Shown piece by piece: positions 1 through 11,082 of a stretch of DNA of 47,731 bases. Every line of letters starts with the position of its first letter. The stretch's first letter is position 1. Source of the stretch: Shimia ponticola (GTDB lineage: Bacteria > Pseudomonadota > Alphaproteobacteria > Rhodobacterales > Rhodobacteraceae); NCBI RefSeq assembly GCF_007995215.1, contig NZ_VCDK01000010.1, forward strand, positions 1 to 47,731. The letters run 5' to 3'. A model generated the notes under the pieces. It saw only the letters and a program-made list of their open reading frames with translations. It ran no database searches and was not told the DNA's origin. A program made the translations under genes and the position numbers.

Positions 1-1143
1 CTGGAACGGGCCGCCCTCGAAATCACCCGACTGCAGCAGCAACAGACGGCTCTCTCAGACTCACGCGATGACTTGGCCGCCTCGATCGAGCGGCAGAGCG
101 CGGATTTGATCCAGCTTCAGCAGCTCACCCGAGAGGCAGAGGCCGTGGGCTTGCTTTATGAGACCTTCCTGCGGCGGTTGCAGGAAACCACGGCGCAGCG
201 TGGCCTGCAGCAAGCAGACAGCCGTGTTCTGTCCCCTGCGGTGGTGCCGCGGTCTCCGACAGCCCCGCGCAAGTCGTCGATCCTGACGATGTCGATGATC
301 CTTGGATTGCTGATCGGTGCGGGTCTGATCCTGCTGCGTGAACTGCGCCAGAGCGGTTTCCGGACAGCCGAAGACCTCGAGAATTTCGCAGGCTACAGCG
401 TGTTGGGGCAAATCCCCTCGATCCCGTCGCGCAAGCGCAAGAAAGTGCTCTCCTACCTGTTGGAAAAGCCCACCTCGAACGCCGCAGAGGCCTATCGCAA
501 CCTGCGGACCTCGCTCATGCTGTCCAATGTAGACGAGCCGCCACGCGTGATCTTGTCGACCTCTTGTGTCCCGGGCGAGGGCAAGACGACCAACTCGCTG
601 GCGCTGGCTCAGAATTTCACTGGGCTTGGCAAGAAGGTGCTTCTGATCGAAGGCGATATCCGCCGCCGGACCTTTACCGAATATTTCGACAATATCCCTG
701 AAAAGGGTCTTGTTTCGGTGATGTCGGGAGACATCAGTCTGGAAGATGCTTTGGTCAAGGACGACATGTTGCAGGCGTCGATCCTGGCGGGTGAAATCAG
801 CAGCATCAACGCAGCCGATCTCTTTGCCTCGGATAAGTTCCGCAATCTGATTGCCCGGGTCCGCGACGAGTTCGACATCGTGATCATCGACACGCCGCCG
901 GTACTGGTGGTGCCGGATGCCCGCATTATCGCGGAATCCGTTGATGCGGTCCTGTTCTCGGTGAAGTGGGATCATACCTCCAAGTCGCAACTGACAGAGG
1001 CTTTGCGGATGTTCCATTCTTCGGGGCAGCGCCTGAGCGGGCTTGTTTTGAGCCAGATCAACGCCAAGCGCATGAAGGCCTATGGCTATGGCGGCCAATA
1101 CGGGGCCTATGCCGCCTACGGGTCCAAGTATTATTCCAACTAA
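1..1143 (+). CDS. wzc: Wzc-type copolymerase/tyrosine autokinase, C-terminal part
   Basis: This is the remainder (380 codons) of the gene that starts at 46685; the frame is open from base 1. It begins with the end of the coiled coil, then a second membrane segment at about nt 280-340, then the cytoplasmic BY-kinase domain. Walker A is GEGKTT at nt 574-591 with its Lys at 583-585. The A' motif is VLLIEGD, with Glu where many relatives have Asp. Walker B is VIIDTPP, with its Asp at 889-891. The C-terminus ends in a tyrosine cluster with seven Tyr in the last 21 residues, the usual autophosphorylation tail. In this family cycles of tail phosphorylation drive oligomer assembly and disassembly during polymer export. 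The stop is 38 bp before glmM, suggesting cotranscription. No Wzb-type low-molecular-weight tyrosine phosphatase is present in the window. Confidence 0.93.
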   Translation: MERAALEITRLQQQQTALSDSRDDLAASIERQSADLIQLQQLTREAEAVGLLYETFLRRLQETTAQRGLQQADSRVLSPAVVPRSPTAPRKSSILTMSMILGLLIGAGLILLRELRQSGFRTAEDLENFAGYSVLGQIPSIPSRKRKKVLSYLLEKPTSNAAEAYRNLRTSLMLSNVDEPPRVILSTSCVPGEGKTTNSLALAQNFTGLGKKVLLIEGDIRRRTFTEYFDNIPEKGLVSVMSGDISLEDALVKDDMLQASILAGEISSINAADLFASDKFRNLIARVRDEFDIVIIDTPPVLVVPDARIIAESVDAVLFSVKWDHTSKSQLTEALRMFHSSGQRLSGLVLSQINAKRMKAYGYGGQYGAYAAYGSKYYSN

Positions 1144-1181
1144 GATTTTTTAGAACGGCAACGTTGAAAAGGGGTGGTGTA

Positions 1182-2531
1182 ATGGCGCAGCCAAGACAGC
1201 TTTTCGGGACCGACGGGGTGCGGGGTACGGCCAACGTATGGCCGATGACCTCTGAGGCTGTGTTGCGTCTCGCGCAGGCGGCAGGTCAGGTGTTCAAGGC
1301 CGATGGCCGGGCCGGGCATCGCGTGGTGATCGGCAAGGACACCCGGCGCTCGGGATACATGCTTGAGAACGCGCTGACGGCGGGCTTCACGGCGGCGGGC
1401 ATGAACGTGGTGCTGCTCGGGCCTTTGCCGACACCGGCGGTGGGCATGCTGACGCGCTCCATGCGCGCCGATCTGGGGGTGATGATTTCGGCCAGCCACA
1501 ACCCGGCGCATGACAATGGGATCAAGTTCTTTGGCCCCGATGGCTACAAGCTCTCGGATGCCGTTGAAGCCGAGATAGAGACGCTTTTTGCCGGTGAGCC
1601 GCAACTCTGTGACGCCGGGCAGATCGGTGCCGCGCAGCGCATCGAAAGCGCCGTGGGGCGCTATGTCGAGGCCACCAAGGCCTGTTTCCCGCGGGGTCAT
1701 ACGCTTGATGGGCTCAAGGTCGTGGTCGATTGCGCCAATGGCGCCGCCTATCGCGCAGCCCCGGATGTGCTGTGGGAACTGGGCGCCGAGGTGATCCCGC
1801 TGGGCGTGTCGCCCAATGGGTTCAACATCAATGACGGCGTCGGCTCGACGGCGCCAGAGGCGGCCGCGGCCAAGGTCCGCGAAACCGGGGCTGACGTGGC
1901 CATTTGTCTGGATGGCGATGCTGACCGGATCATCGTGATCGATGAAACCGGACAGGTCGCTGATGGCGACCAGATCATGGGTCTGATCGCGGCCCGCTGG
2001 GCTCAAAGCGGCGAGTTGAAGGGCGGCGCGCTGGTTGCCACGGTGATGTCCAATCTGGGCCTCGAGCGCTGGCTCGAAGGGCAGGGGATTGGCCTGCACC
2101 GGACCAAGGTGGGCGACCGCTATGTGGTGCAGGCGATGCGCGCGGGCGGCTTCAATCTGGGTGGCGAGCAATCCGGGCATATCGTGATGAGCGATCACGC
2201 CACCACGGGTGACGGTCTTCTGGCCGGTCTTCAGTTCCTTGCGGCCATGGTGGAAACCGGCAAACGCGCCTCTGAACTGGCGCGGGTGTTCCAGCCGTGC
2301 CCGCAGGTGCTGCGCAATGTGCGTTACGGGGCCGGAAGCCTGCCGCTGGAGACCGCCTCGGTCAAGGCGGCCATTGCCCAGGCCGAGGCCGATCTGGGCA
2401 ATCAAGGTCGCTTGCTGATCCGTAAATCCGGCACCGAACCGCTGATCCGCATCATGGTCGAATCCGAGGATGCCGGGCTGATGCAGGCTTTGGCCGAGCA
2501 GATCGAAACGGCGGTTCTCGAGACGGCATAG
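1182..2531 (+). CDS. glmM: phosphoglucosamine mutase
   Basis: The 449-residue protein interconverts glucosamine-6-phosphate and glucosamine-1-phosphate, the middle step to UDP-GlcNAc in the cytoplasm. Signatures in order: FGTDGVRG near the N-terminus, the catalytic phosphoserine loop ISASHNP with Ser105, the metal-binding loop DGDADR (244-249), the sugar-binding GEQSGH, and the phosphate-binding [10 protein letters not shown] near the C-terminus. The length matches the family. The ATG at 1182 was chosen because the FGTDGVRG motif starts 7 residues later and a GGGG-rich ribosome site (1171-1174) precedes it; the open frame extends further upstream but only overlaps the kinase gene. The gene follows the autokinase by 38 bp. 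With glmU and glmS on the facing strand it completes a plasmid-borne UDP-GlcNAc pathway. A housekeeping copy is expected on the chromosome, which the window cannot show. Confidence 0.95.
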   Translation: MAQPRQLFGTDGVRGTANVWPMTSEAVLRLAQAAGQVFKADGRAGHRVVIGKDTRRSGYMLENALTAGFTAAGMNVVLLGPLPTPAVGMLTRSMRADLGVMISASHNPAHDNGIKFFGPDGYKLSDAVEAEIETLFAGEPQLCDAGQIGAAQRIESAVGRYVEATKACFPRGHTLDGLKVVVDCANGAAYRAAPDVLWELGAEVIPLGVSPNGFNINDGVGSTAPEAAAAKVRETGADVAICLDGDADRIIVIDETGQVADGDQIMGLIAARWAQSGELKGGALVATVMSNLGLERWLEGQGIGLHRTKVGDRYVVQAMRAGGFNLGGEQSGHIVMSDHATTGDGLLAGLQFLAAMVETGKRASELARVFQPCPQVLRNVRYGAGSLPLETASVKAAIAQAEADLGNQGRLLIRKSGTEPLIRIMVESEDAGLMQALAEQIETAVLETA

Positions 2532-2536
2532 AGACG

Positions 2537-2557
2537 ATCGGGGCCCGTTGCCCCGAT
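2537..2557. terminator. bidirectional hairpin between convergent glmM and manC
   Basis: A perfect 8-bp stem ATCGGGGC/GCCCCGAT with a 5-base loop sits in the 42 bp between the stops of the converging glmM and manC genes. No long T-run follows, so it may only be a weak intrinsic terminator, but position and symmetry fit a shared terminator. Confidence 0.6.
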
Positions 2558-2573
2558 TGACTCCTCTTGCCTA

Positions 2574-4004
2574 TTACCCCTTGGCGCCCTGATCGCGGGA
2601 ATAGATGTCCTCGTAGCGGATGATGTCATCTTCGCCGAGATAGGGTCCGGTCTGCACTTCGATCAGAACCATGGGCACCTTGCCGGGGTTTTCCATCCGG
2701 TGGACTGACCCCACAGGAATGTAGACCGACTGGTTTTCGCTGATCAGCTGGATATCGTCATCGACCGTGACGCGTGCGGTCCCCTCGACAACAATCCAGT
2801 GTTCGGAGCGGTGGTGATGGGATTGCAGTGACAGGGCGGCGCCGGGATGGACGTGGATGCGCTTGACCTGGAACCTGTGTCCGAGGACGAGGCTCTCGAA
2901 CCAGCCCCAGGGGCGGTGATCCTTGGGAAATGTCGTGGCCTGATGGGCGTCCTTGGCCTTGAGCGCGGCGACGGCTTTCTTGACGTCCTGGGCATGGGCG
3001 GTGTTTGCCACGAGGACCGCATCATTCATCGCCACCACGATGGTGTCCTTGAGACCGATACCGACAAGCTCGACGGACTCGCTGTCCGAGCGCAGGAGGC
3101 TGGTTTCGCAATCGATTGCAGTGGCCGCCCCTGAGGTCACCACACCGGCGTCATCGGGCCCGCCTTCGCGCCAGACCGCGTCCCATCCGCCAAGGTCAGA
3201 CCATCCGCCCGAGAAGGGGACGACAGACAGGTTCGAGGCGCGTTCCATGATCGCGTAGTCGATCGAGATATCTTCGGTCTGGTCCCAGGCCTCGGGGTCC
3301 AGTCGCAGAAAGCCCAGATCGACCTTGGCTTTTTCATAGGCGGCCTGCACCGGCGGCATCAGGTCAGGCGCATGGGCTTCAAAGGCCTCGATCAGTGTCC
3401 GGGCTGAAAACAGGAAGATGCCCGCATTCCACAGGTAGCTTCCAGCGGCGACCATATCGCGGGCGGTCTCGATATCGGGTTTTTCCACGAAACGGGTCAG
3501 CGCGACCGGGGCGATGCCCTCTGGTTTCTGGGCCAGTTCGAGATAGCCATAGCCGGTCTCTGGCCGGTCGGGGGTGATGCCGAAGGTCACGAGTTGTCCG
3601 GCGCGCGCAGCCTCTTCGCCTGCGGCCACGGCGGTGCGGAACGCGGCGGCGTCCGGGACGACGTGATCGGCGGGCGCCACCAAAAGCAGCTCGTCTGGAT
3701 CTTGGGTGGCCACATGCAGCGCCGCCGACAGGATCGCAGGGGCCGTGTTATGGCCCGCAGGCTCGATCAGGATGGCCCCCGGATCGACGCCGACCTCTTG
3801 CAACTGTTCGGTCACGATAAAGCGGAAGTCTGATCCCGTGACGATGACCGGGGCGCCATAGCCCGGCGCGGCCAGGCGCTGTGCCGAGGCCTGAAACAGG
3901 GTCTGATCGCCCACGAGGGGGACGAATTGCTTGGGGTAGGATTTGCGTGACAAGGGCCACAGGCGGGTGCCGGACCCACCGCAAAGAAGAACTGGAGTGA
4001 TCAA
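2574..4004 (-). CDS. manC: mannose-1-phosphate guanylyltransferase / mannose-6-phosphate isomerase
   Basis: This 476-residue type II bifunctional enzyme makes GDP-mannose from mannose-1-phosphate and, through its C-terminal cupin, can interconvert fructose-6-phosphate and mannose-6-phosphate. The nucleotidyltransferase signature GGSGTRLWPLSRKSYPKQF starts at residue 9, FVEKP follows in the middle, and the cupin half carries QSHHHRSEHW with the metal-binding histidines. The open frame extends 63 codons further upstream but into non-homologous sequence. The TTG at 4004 puts the signature at its usual distance and has a GAGG ribosome site 5 bases upstream. It is the last gene of the minus-strand operon, 28 bp after the nucleotidyltransferase gene. 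No dedicated phosphomannomutase is seen, so that step must be supplied from elsewhere or by a relaxed mutase. Confidence 0.93.
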   Translation of the reverse strand: MITPVLLCGGSGTRLWPLSRKSYPKQFVPLVGDQTLFQASAQRLAAPGYGAPVIVTGSDFRFIVTEQLQEVGVDPGAILIEPAGHNTAPAILSAALHVATQDPDELLLVAPADHVVPDAAAFRTAVAAGEEAARAGQLVTFGITPDRPETGYGYLELAQKPEGIAPVALTRFVEKPDIETARDMVAAGSYLWNAGIFLFSARTLIEAFEAHAPDLMPPVQAAYEKAKVDLGFLRLDPEAWDQTEDISIDYAIMERASNLSVVPFSGGWSDLGGWDAVWREGGPDDAGVVTSGAATAIDCETSLLRSDSESVELVGIGLKDTIVVAMNDAVLVANTAHAQDVKKAVAALKAKDAHQATTFPKDHRPWGWFESLVLGHRFQVKRIHVHPGAALSLQSHHHRSEHWIVVEGTARVTVDDDIQLISENQSVYIPVGSVHRMENPGKVPMVLIEVQTGPYLGEDDIIRYEDIYSRDQGAKG

Positions 4005-4032
4005 GATCGCCTCGTGAAATAAAGGTTCTGGT

Positions 4033-5274
4033 TTACGATAGGGGATTGCCACTTTGATGCATAGACGTCGCGGCAGCGTCCTGAGAACTTTGAGGGCGCA
4101 GAACACCGTCAATGCGGCGCAGGACAAAGCCGGGCAGACGCATGACCCAGTAGGCCCACCAGGCCCGCTGGGGGAGTGGCAGAAGCAGCACATCGGCCTC
4201 GCTGATCATCGGGTTTTGAAGGGCTCTGAACTGGCGTTTTGCCGGATGGATGTCGGCATCGTGGTAGTGGCGGTGATGGCGCAGGTTGCGCAGCGCGTTG
4301 CGGGCGAGGTGCCACGGATTGCCGGTGTCCGGCGCATAGGGGCTGGCCAAGGGGCCTGCGCGGGCCACAGGCAGACTGGGCGGATGTTCCGCAGTCCGGG
4401 CTTCAGACGGCAGTGGCCCCTCCAAGAACTCATGGCACAGATGCAGCGCCTCAAGCACCGCGGTTTCTGCGCCGAGGTCTTGTGCAGTGGCAAGGCAGGC
4501 CGCTTGTCCGGCGCGATCCATGCCGCGCCAAAAGGCATGTACCTCTGCCAGCCACTTCAGGCGGCCCCAGCGATGCAGGGCCCCGTGCAGGCACAGGTAG
4601 GCAAACAGCTGATCATCGGCAAAGGTTCTGACTGCGCCACCGCCCTGCAGCAGAACCGATTGCGTCCGGGGCTGGTCTTCGAGGTCCCCAAGCAGGTGCC
4701 TGCTGCCGGTCAGGGACCAGTGCAGTTCCAGCACCAGCCCGTCCGGTGATCTCAGGGCCGTGTCCTTGACATGCGCGGTGAGGGCATGTGCCTGTTTCCG
4801 GGTAAGCGGGCGATCTGAGTGGGCGTGCCGATACCCGGCGCTGTCCTGCAGGCAGGCCATGGCCTGTGGCGCTTGGGATCTGGGCACGTAGATGTCGATG
4901 TCCCAGCTTGTCTTGAGAAGCGGATTGCCAAAGGCCAGCTGCCCGAGGACGGCACCTTTGAGCACGATCGGCTGACATCCGGCCGCCTCCAGCCGTGCCG
5001 CGACCTGCGCGGTTTCCCGGGTCTGTTGCAGGGCGCGCCGGCTCTGACGGATCATGTCTTTGGCAAGCCTGTCCTTGACGGGGCGGGGGACGGCCTGATG
5101 CTGTTGCAGGGCCATGCAGGCCAGCGGGATCACCCGGTGCCGATGCAGGGTGGCCATGGCCTGATCCCAATCGGTGATCCGGGCGATGGCCTGCTCAACG
5201 GTCGTCTGTGCCGAACGATCCGTCCGGGGCCATCGGCAGCAGGCCAGAGCAAGTTGTGTGTCCGCCGGTATCAT
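4033..5274 (-). CDS. NTP_transf_5-like nucleotidyltransferase family protein
   Basis: A 413-residue protein resembling the uncharacterised nucleotidyltransferase family (PF14907) often found in exopolysaccharide clusters. The visible signature is the run LKG (105-107) followed by WDIDIYV (124-130), the pattern expected for a nucleotidyltransferase fold with a DxD metal site. The C-terminal half is rich in His, Arg and Trp and has no motif I recognise. Its position between glmS (55 bp upstream) and manC (28 bp downstream) ties it to nucleotide-sugar or polymer metabolism, but its substrate is unknown. The ATG at 5274 was chosen because a GGAGG-rich stretch lies upstream; the frame itself stays open into glmS. 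Family assignment is by motif only. Confidence 0.7.
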   Translation of the reverse strand: MIPADTQLALACCRWPRTDRSAQTTVEQAIARITDWDQAMATLHRHRVIPLACMALQQHQAVPRPVKDRLAKDMIRQSRRALQQTRETAQVAARLEAAGCQPIVLKGAVLGQLAFGNPLLKTSWDIDIYVPRSQAPQAMACLQDSAGYRHAHSDRPLTRKQAHALTAHVKDTALRSPDGLVLELHWSLTGSRHLLGDLEDQPRTQSVLLQGGGAVRTFADDQLFAYLCLHGALHRWGRLKWLAEVHAFWRGMDRAGQAACLATAQDLGAETAVLEALHLCHEFLEGPLPSEARTAEHPPSLPVARAGPLASPYAPDTGNPWHLARNALRNLRHHRHYHDADIHPAKRQFRALQNPMISEADVLLLPLPQRAWWAYWVMRLPGFVLRRIDGVLRPQSSQDAAATSMHQSGNPLS

Positions 5275-5329
5275 CGCTGAGACTGCCCCTCCTCCCGTGA
5301 TCCCCCGGGGCGCGGCATGGTGGATGGGT

Positions 5330-7159
<1,830 letters not shown>

Positions 7160-7163
7160 CAGA

Positions 7164-8516
7164 TTACCCTTTCTGTTTGGCTTTCAGCGCTAATAGATGC
7201 GCTTTCAGACGGGCTGCGAGCCCGGGTTTATTCACTTGTCTCGCACGTCCCAGGGCCAGGGCCTCGGCAGGGACGTCCTCGGTAATCACAGAGCCGGAGG
7301 CCGTCAGGGCATCGGCCCCGATGCGCACCGGGGCCACCAGCATCGAGCCCGAGCCGATAAAGGCCCCGGCTTCGATGACAGTCCGGTGCTTGAGTACCCC
7401 GTCATAATTGCAGGTCACGGTGCCCGCGCCAATATTGGCGGCCTCGCCGACCTCGGCATCGCCCACATAGCTCAGGTGGTTGACCTTGGCCCCGGCGGCG
7501 ATGTTGGCTTTCTTGATCTCGACGAAGTTGCCGACCTTGGCGTCTTCGTGGATTTCGGTGCCGGGCCGCAGGCGGGCATAGGGGCCGATCACGGCACCCC
7601 GCGCGACATGGGCATCTTCGAGATGGCTGAAGGCGCGGATATGGGCGTCGTTTTCGACGCTGACGCCGGGGGCAAAGACCACATAAGGCTCGATCTCGGC
7701 GCCGCGGCCCAGAACGGTGTCATAGGCAAAGATCACCGTGTCGGGGGCCTGCATCTTGACGCCGTCGCTCAGCGCGCGGGCGCGCATCGTGTCCTGAAAG
7801 AGCTGACCTGCAGCCATCAGTTCGAGCGGCGTGTTGATGCCCAGTGTCTCGGCCTCGTCGCAGACGACGACGCCTGCGGAGCGCCCGGCGGCGCGGGCCA
7901 GCCCCGGCACATCGGTGAGGTAGTATTCACCGGCAGCATTGTCGTCGGAGAGTTGGTCGATCATCTCGAAGAGCAGCGTGGCCGAGGCGCACATGACGCC
8001 TGAATTGCACAGTGTGACGGCGCGCTCGGCGGCGCTGGCATCTTTCCACTCGACGATCTTTTCCAGCGCATCGCCATCGGTGATGAGGCGTCCGTATTTG
8101 CCGGGATCGGCGGCCTCGAAGCCCAGCACGATCACGTCATGCTTGGTCCGGGCCGCGACCATGGCCTCAAGCGTTTCGGGCCGGATGAAGGGGGTATCGC
8201 CATAAAGCACGATCACGTCGCCCTCGAACCCGGCAAGGGCTTCGCGGGCCTGTGCCACGGCGTGGCCAGTGCCTTTCTGTTCGCTTTGCAGCGCGATCTC
8301 GAGTTCGGGGTCGTAGTCTTTGGCGGCGGCTTCGACCTGATCGGCCCCGTGACCGGCAATCAGGATCTGCCGGGCGGGTTCAAGAGCTGCGCCAGAGCGC
8401 AGGGCATGAACCATCAGGGGGGCGCCTGCAATCTGGTGCAGGACCTTGGGCAGGTCGGATTTCATCCGGGAGCCTTTGCCCGCTGCCAGAACAATCAACG
8501 CAATGTCGGTGGACAT
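7164..8516 (-). CDS. glmU: bifunctional UDP-GlcNAc pyrophosphorylase / GlcN-1-P acetyltransferase
   Basis: A 450-residue enzyme that acetylates glucosamine-1-phosphate and uridylylates it to UDP-GlcNAc. The N-terminal domain carries LAAGKGSRMKSDLPKVL just after the start. The C-terminal half shows hexapeptide left-handed beta-helix repeats with KKANIA and NYDGVLKHRT, the acetyltransferase core. The ATG at 8516 was chosen because the nucleotide-binding motif begins 9 residues later; the 20 extra upstream codons are not family-like. It is followed at 4 bp by glmS. The 233 bp upstream of it, after the epimerase gene, hold inverted repeats and could include its own promoter. Confidence 0.96.
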   Translation of the reverse strand: MSTDIALIVLAAGKGSRMKSDLPKVLHQIAGAPLMVHALRSGAALEPARQILIAGHGADQVEAAAKDYDPELEIALQSEQKGTGHAVAQAREALAGFEGDVIVLYGDTPFIRPETLEAMVAARTKHDVIVLGFEAADPGKYGRLITDGDALEKIVEWKDASAAERAVTLCNSGVMCASATLLFEMIDQLSDDNAAGEYYLTDVPGLARAAGRSAGVVVCDEAETLGINTPLELMAAGQLFQDTMRARALSDGVKMQAPDTVIFAYDTVLGRGAEIEPYVVFAPGVSVENDAHIRAFSHLEDAHVARGAVIGPYARLRPGTEIHEDAKVGNFVEIKKANIAAGAKVNHLSYVGDAEVGEAANIGAGTVTCNYDGVLKHRTVIEAGAFIGSGSMLVAPVRIGADALTASGSVITEDVPAEALALGRARQVNKPGLAARLKAHLLALKAKQKG

Positions 8517-8749
8517 AAAAAGAGTACCTTGGTCGAAATTCCACTGCCCTATCCCGCATTTCGGGCAGCGGCTCAACCGTGTGTGCAGACATCTGGGCGG
8601 ATATGTTCAGCCCCGAGAGACACCTCAGCGCATTCCACGGCAGCCAAGCCGCCTTTGGTTGCCCAAAACCGGCTCAAAACGGCGCAAAGCCCCCAAAATC
8701 AGGCCGTTTGCGTCTGCGGCAAAGCCCTGCCGAGCGGGCACACGCCCGG
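8517..8749. other. intergenic region with inverted repeat upstream of glmU
   Basis: No convincing gene lies between the epimerase stop and glmU. There is a 7-bp inverted repeat AAACGGC/GCCGTTT with a 19-base spacer (8677-8709), and a shorter GC-rich hairpin just after the epimerase stop (GGGC/GCCC, near 8738-8750). Either could attenuate read-through from ugd and the epimerase into glmU. Confidence 0.3.
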
Positions 8750-9751
8750 TTACAGCTCGTAATAGTCGCGGTACCAATCGACGAAGGCGGCCACGCCGGT
8801 GCGGTAATCGGTTTCGGGCGCATAGCCCGTCAGCCGGTGCAACAGCCCGGCATCGGCCCATGTCGCGACCACGTCGCCGGTCTGCATCGGCATGTAGTTG
8901 CGGATCGCCTTGGTGCCGCAGGCTTCTTCGATGGCTTCGATGAAGTCCAGAAGCGGCACGGATGTGGAATTGCCGATATTGACCACCCGGTAGGGGGCGG
9001 CCGGAGACAGGCTGTCGCCGTCAACGGCGGTTTCGGGGCCGCCGGGAATGGCGTCCATCAGGCCGCGGATGCCCCGCACCAGATCGACGACATAGGTAAA
9101 GTCCCGTGCCATCTGACCCTGATTGTAGATGTCGATCGGGGTTCCGTTCAGAATATTGCGGGTGAACTTGAAGAAGGCCATGTCAGGCCGTCCCCAGGGA
9201 CCGTAGACCGTGAAGAAGCGGAACATGGTCGTGGGCAGGTCATGGATATGCGCCCATGAGTGGCCCATGCTTTCGGTGGCTTTCTTGGTGGCGGCATAGA
9301 TCGTCAGTTGATGATCGACCTTCTGGTCTTCGCCAAAGGGCATCTCGGTATTGGCGCCGTAGACCGAAGAGGTCGAGGCCATCACCAGATGCTTCACGCC
9401 GACCTCGCGGGCGGCTTCCATCACGTTGAAGGTGCCGAGCACATTGGCGCTGATATAGGCCTGCGGATTTTCCAGCGAATACCGGACCCCGGCTTGTGCC
9501 GCGAGATGCACGATCATGTCAGGCTGGAACGAGACGATGGCGTCGTGCAGCACCGCCTTGTCTTCGAGCATGGCCACCGTGTCATGAAAGCGGGCATGCT
9601 GGTTCAGGATCGCGCGGCGGCTCTCTTTCAGGCTGACTTCATAGTAATCGGTCAGCCCGTCAAAACCCGCGACCTCGTGGCCTTCCTGCAGCAGGAGTTC
9701 CGCGAGGTGAAACCCGATGAACCCGGCTGTGCCAGTGACAAAGATCCGCAT
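8750..9751 (-). CDS. UDP-glucuronate 4-epimerase (LpsL/CapI type)
   Basis: A 333-residue extended short-chain dehydrogenase that interconverts UDP-glucuronate and UDP-galacturonate. The NAD-binding motif TGTAGFIG is at residues 6-13. The catalytic pair is Tyr152 and Lys156 in IYAATKK, preceded by the substrate Ser/Thr stretch STSSVYG. The segment RFFTVYGPWGRPDM is characteristic of the uronate-epimerase branch rather than GalE. It overlaps the ugd stop by one base, so UDP-GlcA made by Ugd is channelled to UDP-GalA by the next gene product. A related UDP-sugar epimerase activity cannot be excluded from sequence alone. Confidence 0.88.
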   Translation of the reverse strand: MRIFVTGTAGFIGFHLAELLLQEGHEVAGFDGLTDYYEVSLKESRRAILNQHARFHDTVAMLEDKAVLHDAIVSFQPDMIVHLAAQAGVRYSLENPQAYISANVLGTFNVMEAAREVGVKHLVMASTSSVYGANTEMPFGEDQKVDHQLTIYAATKKATESMGHSWAHIHDLPTTMFRFFTVYGPWGRPDMAFFKFTRNILNGTPIDIYNQGQMARDFTYVVDLVRGIRGLMDAIPGGPETAVDGDSLSPAAPYRVVNIGNSTSVPLLDFIEAIEEACGTKAIRNYMPMQTGDVVATWADAGLLHRLTGYAPETDYRTGVAAFVDWYRDYYEL

Positions 9752-11082
9752 CAGGCGTCTGCCTGCGGGCCATGGCCCTGACGTCCGACGCCTTCATAGG
9801 CGCTAAAGCCCGCGCGGCTGGCATCCTGCGGCGTGTAGATGTTGCGCAGGTCGGCCATGCGCGGGGTGGCCATGGCTTCGGCCAGTTGCTTGAGATCGAG
9901 CGCCCGGAATTCGTTCCATTCGGTCAAGACCACCAGAAGGTCGGCCTGATCGGCGGCCTGATAGGGGTCGTCCTCCCAGCGGACGCCGGGCAAGAGCGCT
10001 TCGCCTTCGCGACGGCCTTGCGGATCGACGACGCGCACCTTGGCCCCGCCACCCACAAGCGCAGGCACGATGGTCAGAGACGGCGCATCGCGCATGTCGT
10101 CGGTATTGGGTTTGAACGTCACGCCGAGCACGGCCACGGTCTTGCCGTTGAAGGAGCCGTCACACAGGTCGCGCAGCTTTTCGACCATGCGCGCCTTCAC
10201 GGCGTCATTGACGGCCATGACGGTCTCGGTGATGCGCATCGGCACGGCGTAATCCTGACCGATCCGCGCCAGCGCCGCGGTGTCCTTGGGAAAGCAGGAG
10301 CCGCCATAGCCGGGGCCAGCATGCAGGAACTTGTTCCCGATCCGTCCGTCCAGACCGACGCCCTTGGAGACCTGCTTGATATCGGCACCGGTGCGTTCGC
10401 ACAGCGCCGCGATTTCATTAATGAAGGTGATCTTCGTGGCCAGAAACGCATTGGCCGCGTATTTGATCATCTCGGCGCTTTCGAGATCGGTGGTCACGAT
10501 CGGGAAGTCGCGCAGGAACAGGGGGCGGTAGATTTCGCCCATGACCTCGGCGGCGCGGTCGGACTGGACGCCGACAACCACGCGGTCCGGTTTCATGAAA
10601 TCCTCGATCGCGGCCCCTTCGCGCAGGAATTCGGGGTTCGAGGCGACGTCGAAGTCCAGATCGGGGCGGGCCTTGCGCACGACCTCTGCAACCTGACGGT
10701 TGGTGCCGACAGGCACGGTCGATTTGGTCACGATCACGGCGTAATCGGTCAGGGCCTTGGCGACCTCTTCGGCGGCGGCCATCACATAGGTCAGGTCCGC
10801 ATGGCCGTCGCCGCGTCGGGTGGGGGTGCCCACGGCGATAAAGACCGCGTCGGCGCCCTGAACGGCAGCGGCCAGATCCAGCGTGAACGAGAGCCGCCCG
10901 GCCTCGACATTGCGGGCCATCAACTGATCGAGGCCCGGTTCATAGATCGGCACCTGACCGGCTTCGAGCATCTCGATCTTGGCGGGGTCCTTGTCGACAC
11001 AGACCACCTCGTGACCGAAGTCTGAAAAACAGACGCCTGAGACAAGGCCGACATAGCCGGTTCCGATCATGGTAATTTTCAT
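9751..11082 (-). CDS. ugd: UDP-glucose 6-dehydrogenase
   Basis: A 443-residue NAD-dependent enzyme that oxidises UDP-glucose twice to UDP-glucuronate. The N-terminal Rossmann motif GTGYVGL is at residues 7-13. The catalytic Cys263 lies in GYGGSCFPKD, and the catalytic Lys region is EMIKYAANAF. The C-terminal UDP-binding domain contains GVTFKPNTDDMRDAPS. Length is normal. It is the first gene of the minus-strand nucleotide-sugar operon (ugd, epimerase, glmU, glmS, nucleotidyltransferase, manC), and its promoter should lie in the 425 bp shared with the divergent protease gene. Confidence 0.96.
   Translation of the reverse strand: MKITMIGTGYVGLVSGVCFSDFGHEVVCVDKDPAKIEMLEAGQVPIYEPGLDQLMARNVEAGRLSFTLDLAAAVQGADAVFIAVGTPTRRGDGHADLTYVMAAAEEVAKALTDYAVIVTKSTVPVGTNRQVAEVVRKARPDLDFDVASNPEFLREGAAIEDFMKPDRVVVGVQSDRAAEVMGEIYRPLFLRDFPIVTTDLESAEMIKYAANAFLATKITFINEIAALCERTGADIKQVSKGVGLDGRIGNKFLHAGPGYGGSCFPKDTAALARIGQDYAVPMRITETVMAVNDAVKARMVEKLRDLCDGSFNGKTVAVLGVTFKPNTDDMRDAPSLTIVPALVGGGAKVRVVDPQGRREGEALLPGVRWEDDPYQAADQADLLVVLTEWNEFRALDLKQLAEAMATPRMADLRNIYTPQDASRAGFSAYEGVGRQGHGPQADA

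Noticed and set aside
9772-11025. 417-codon open frame antisense to ugd
   Set aside because: Shadow of a strongly conserved gene; the protein is His/Gly-rich without motifs.
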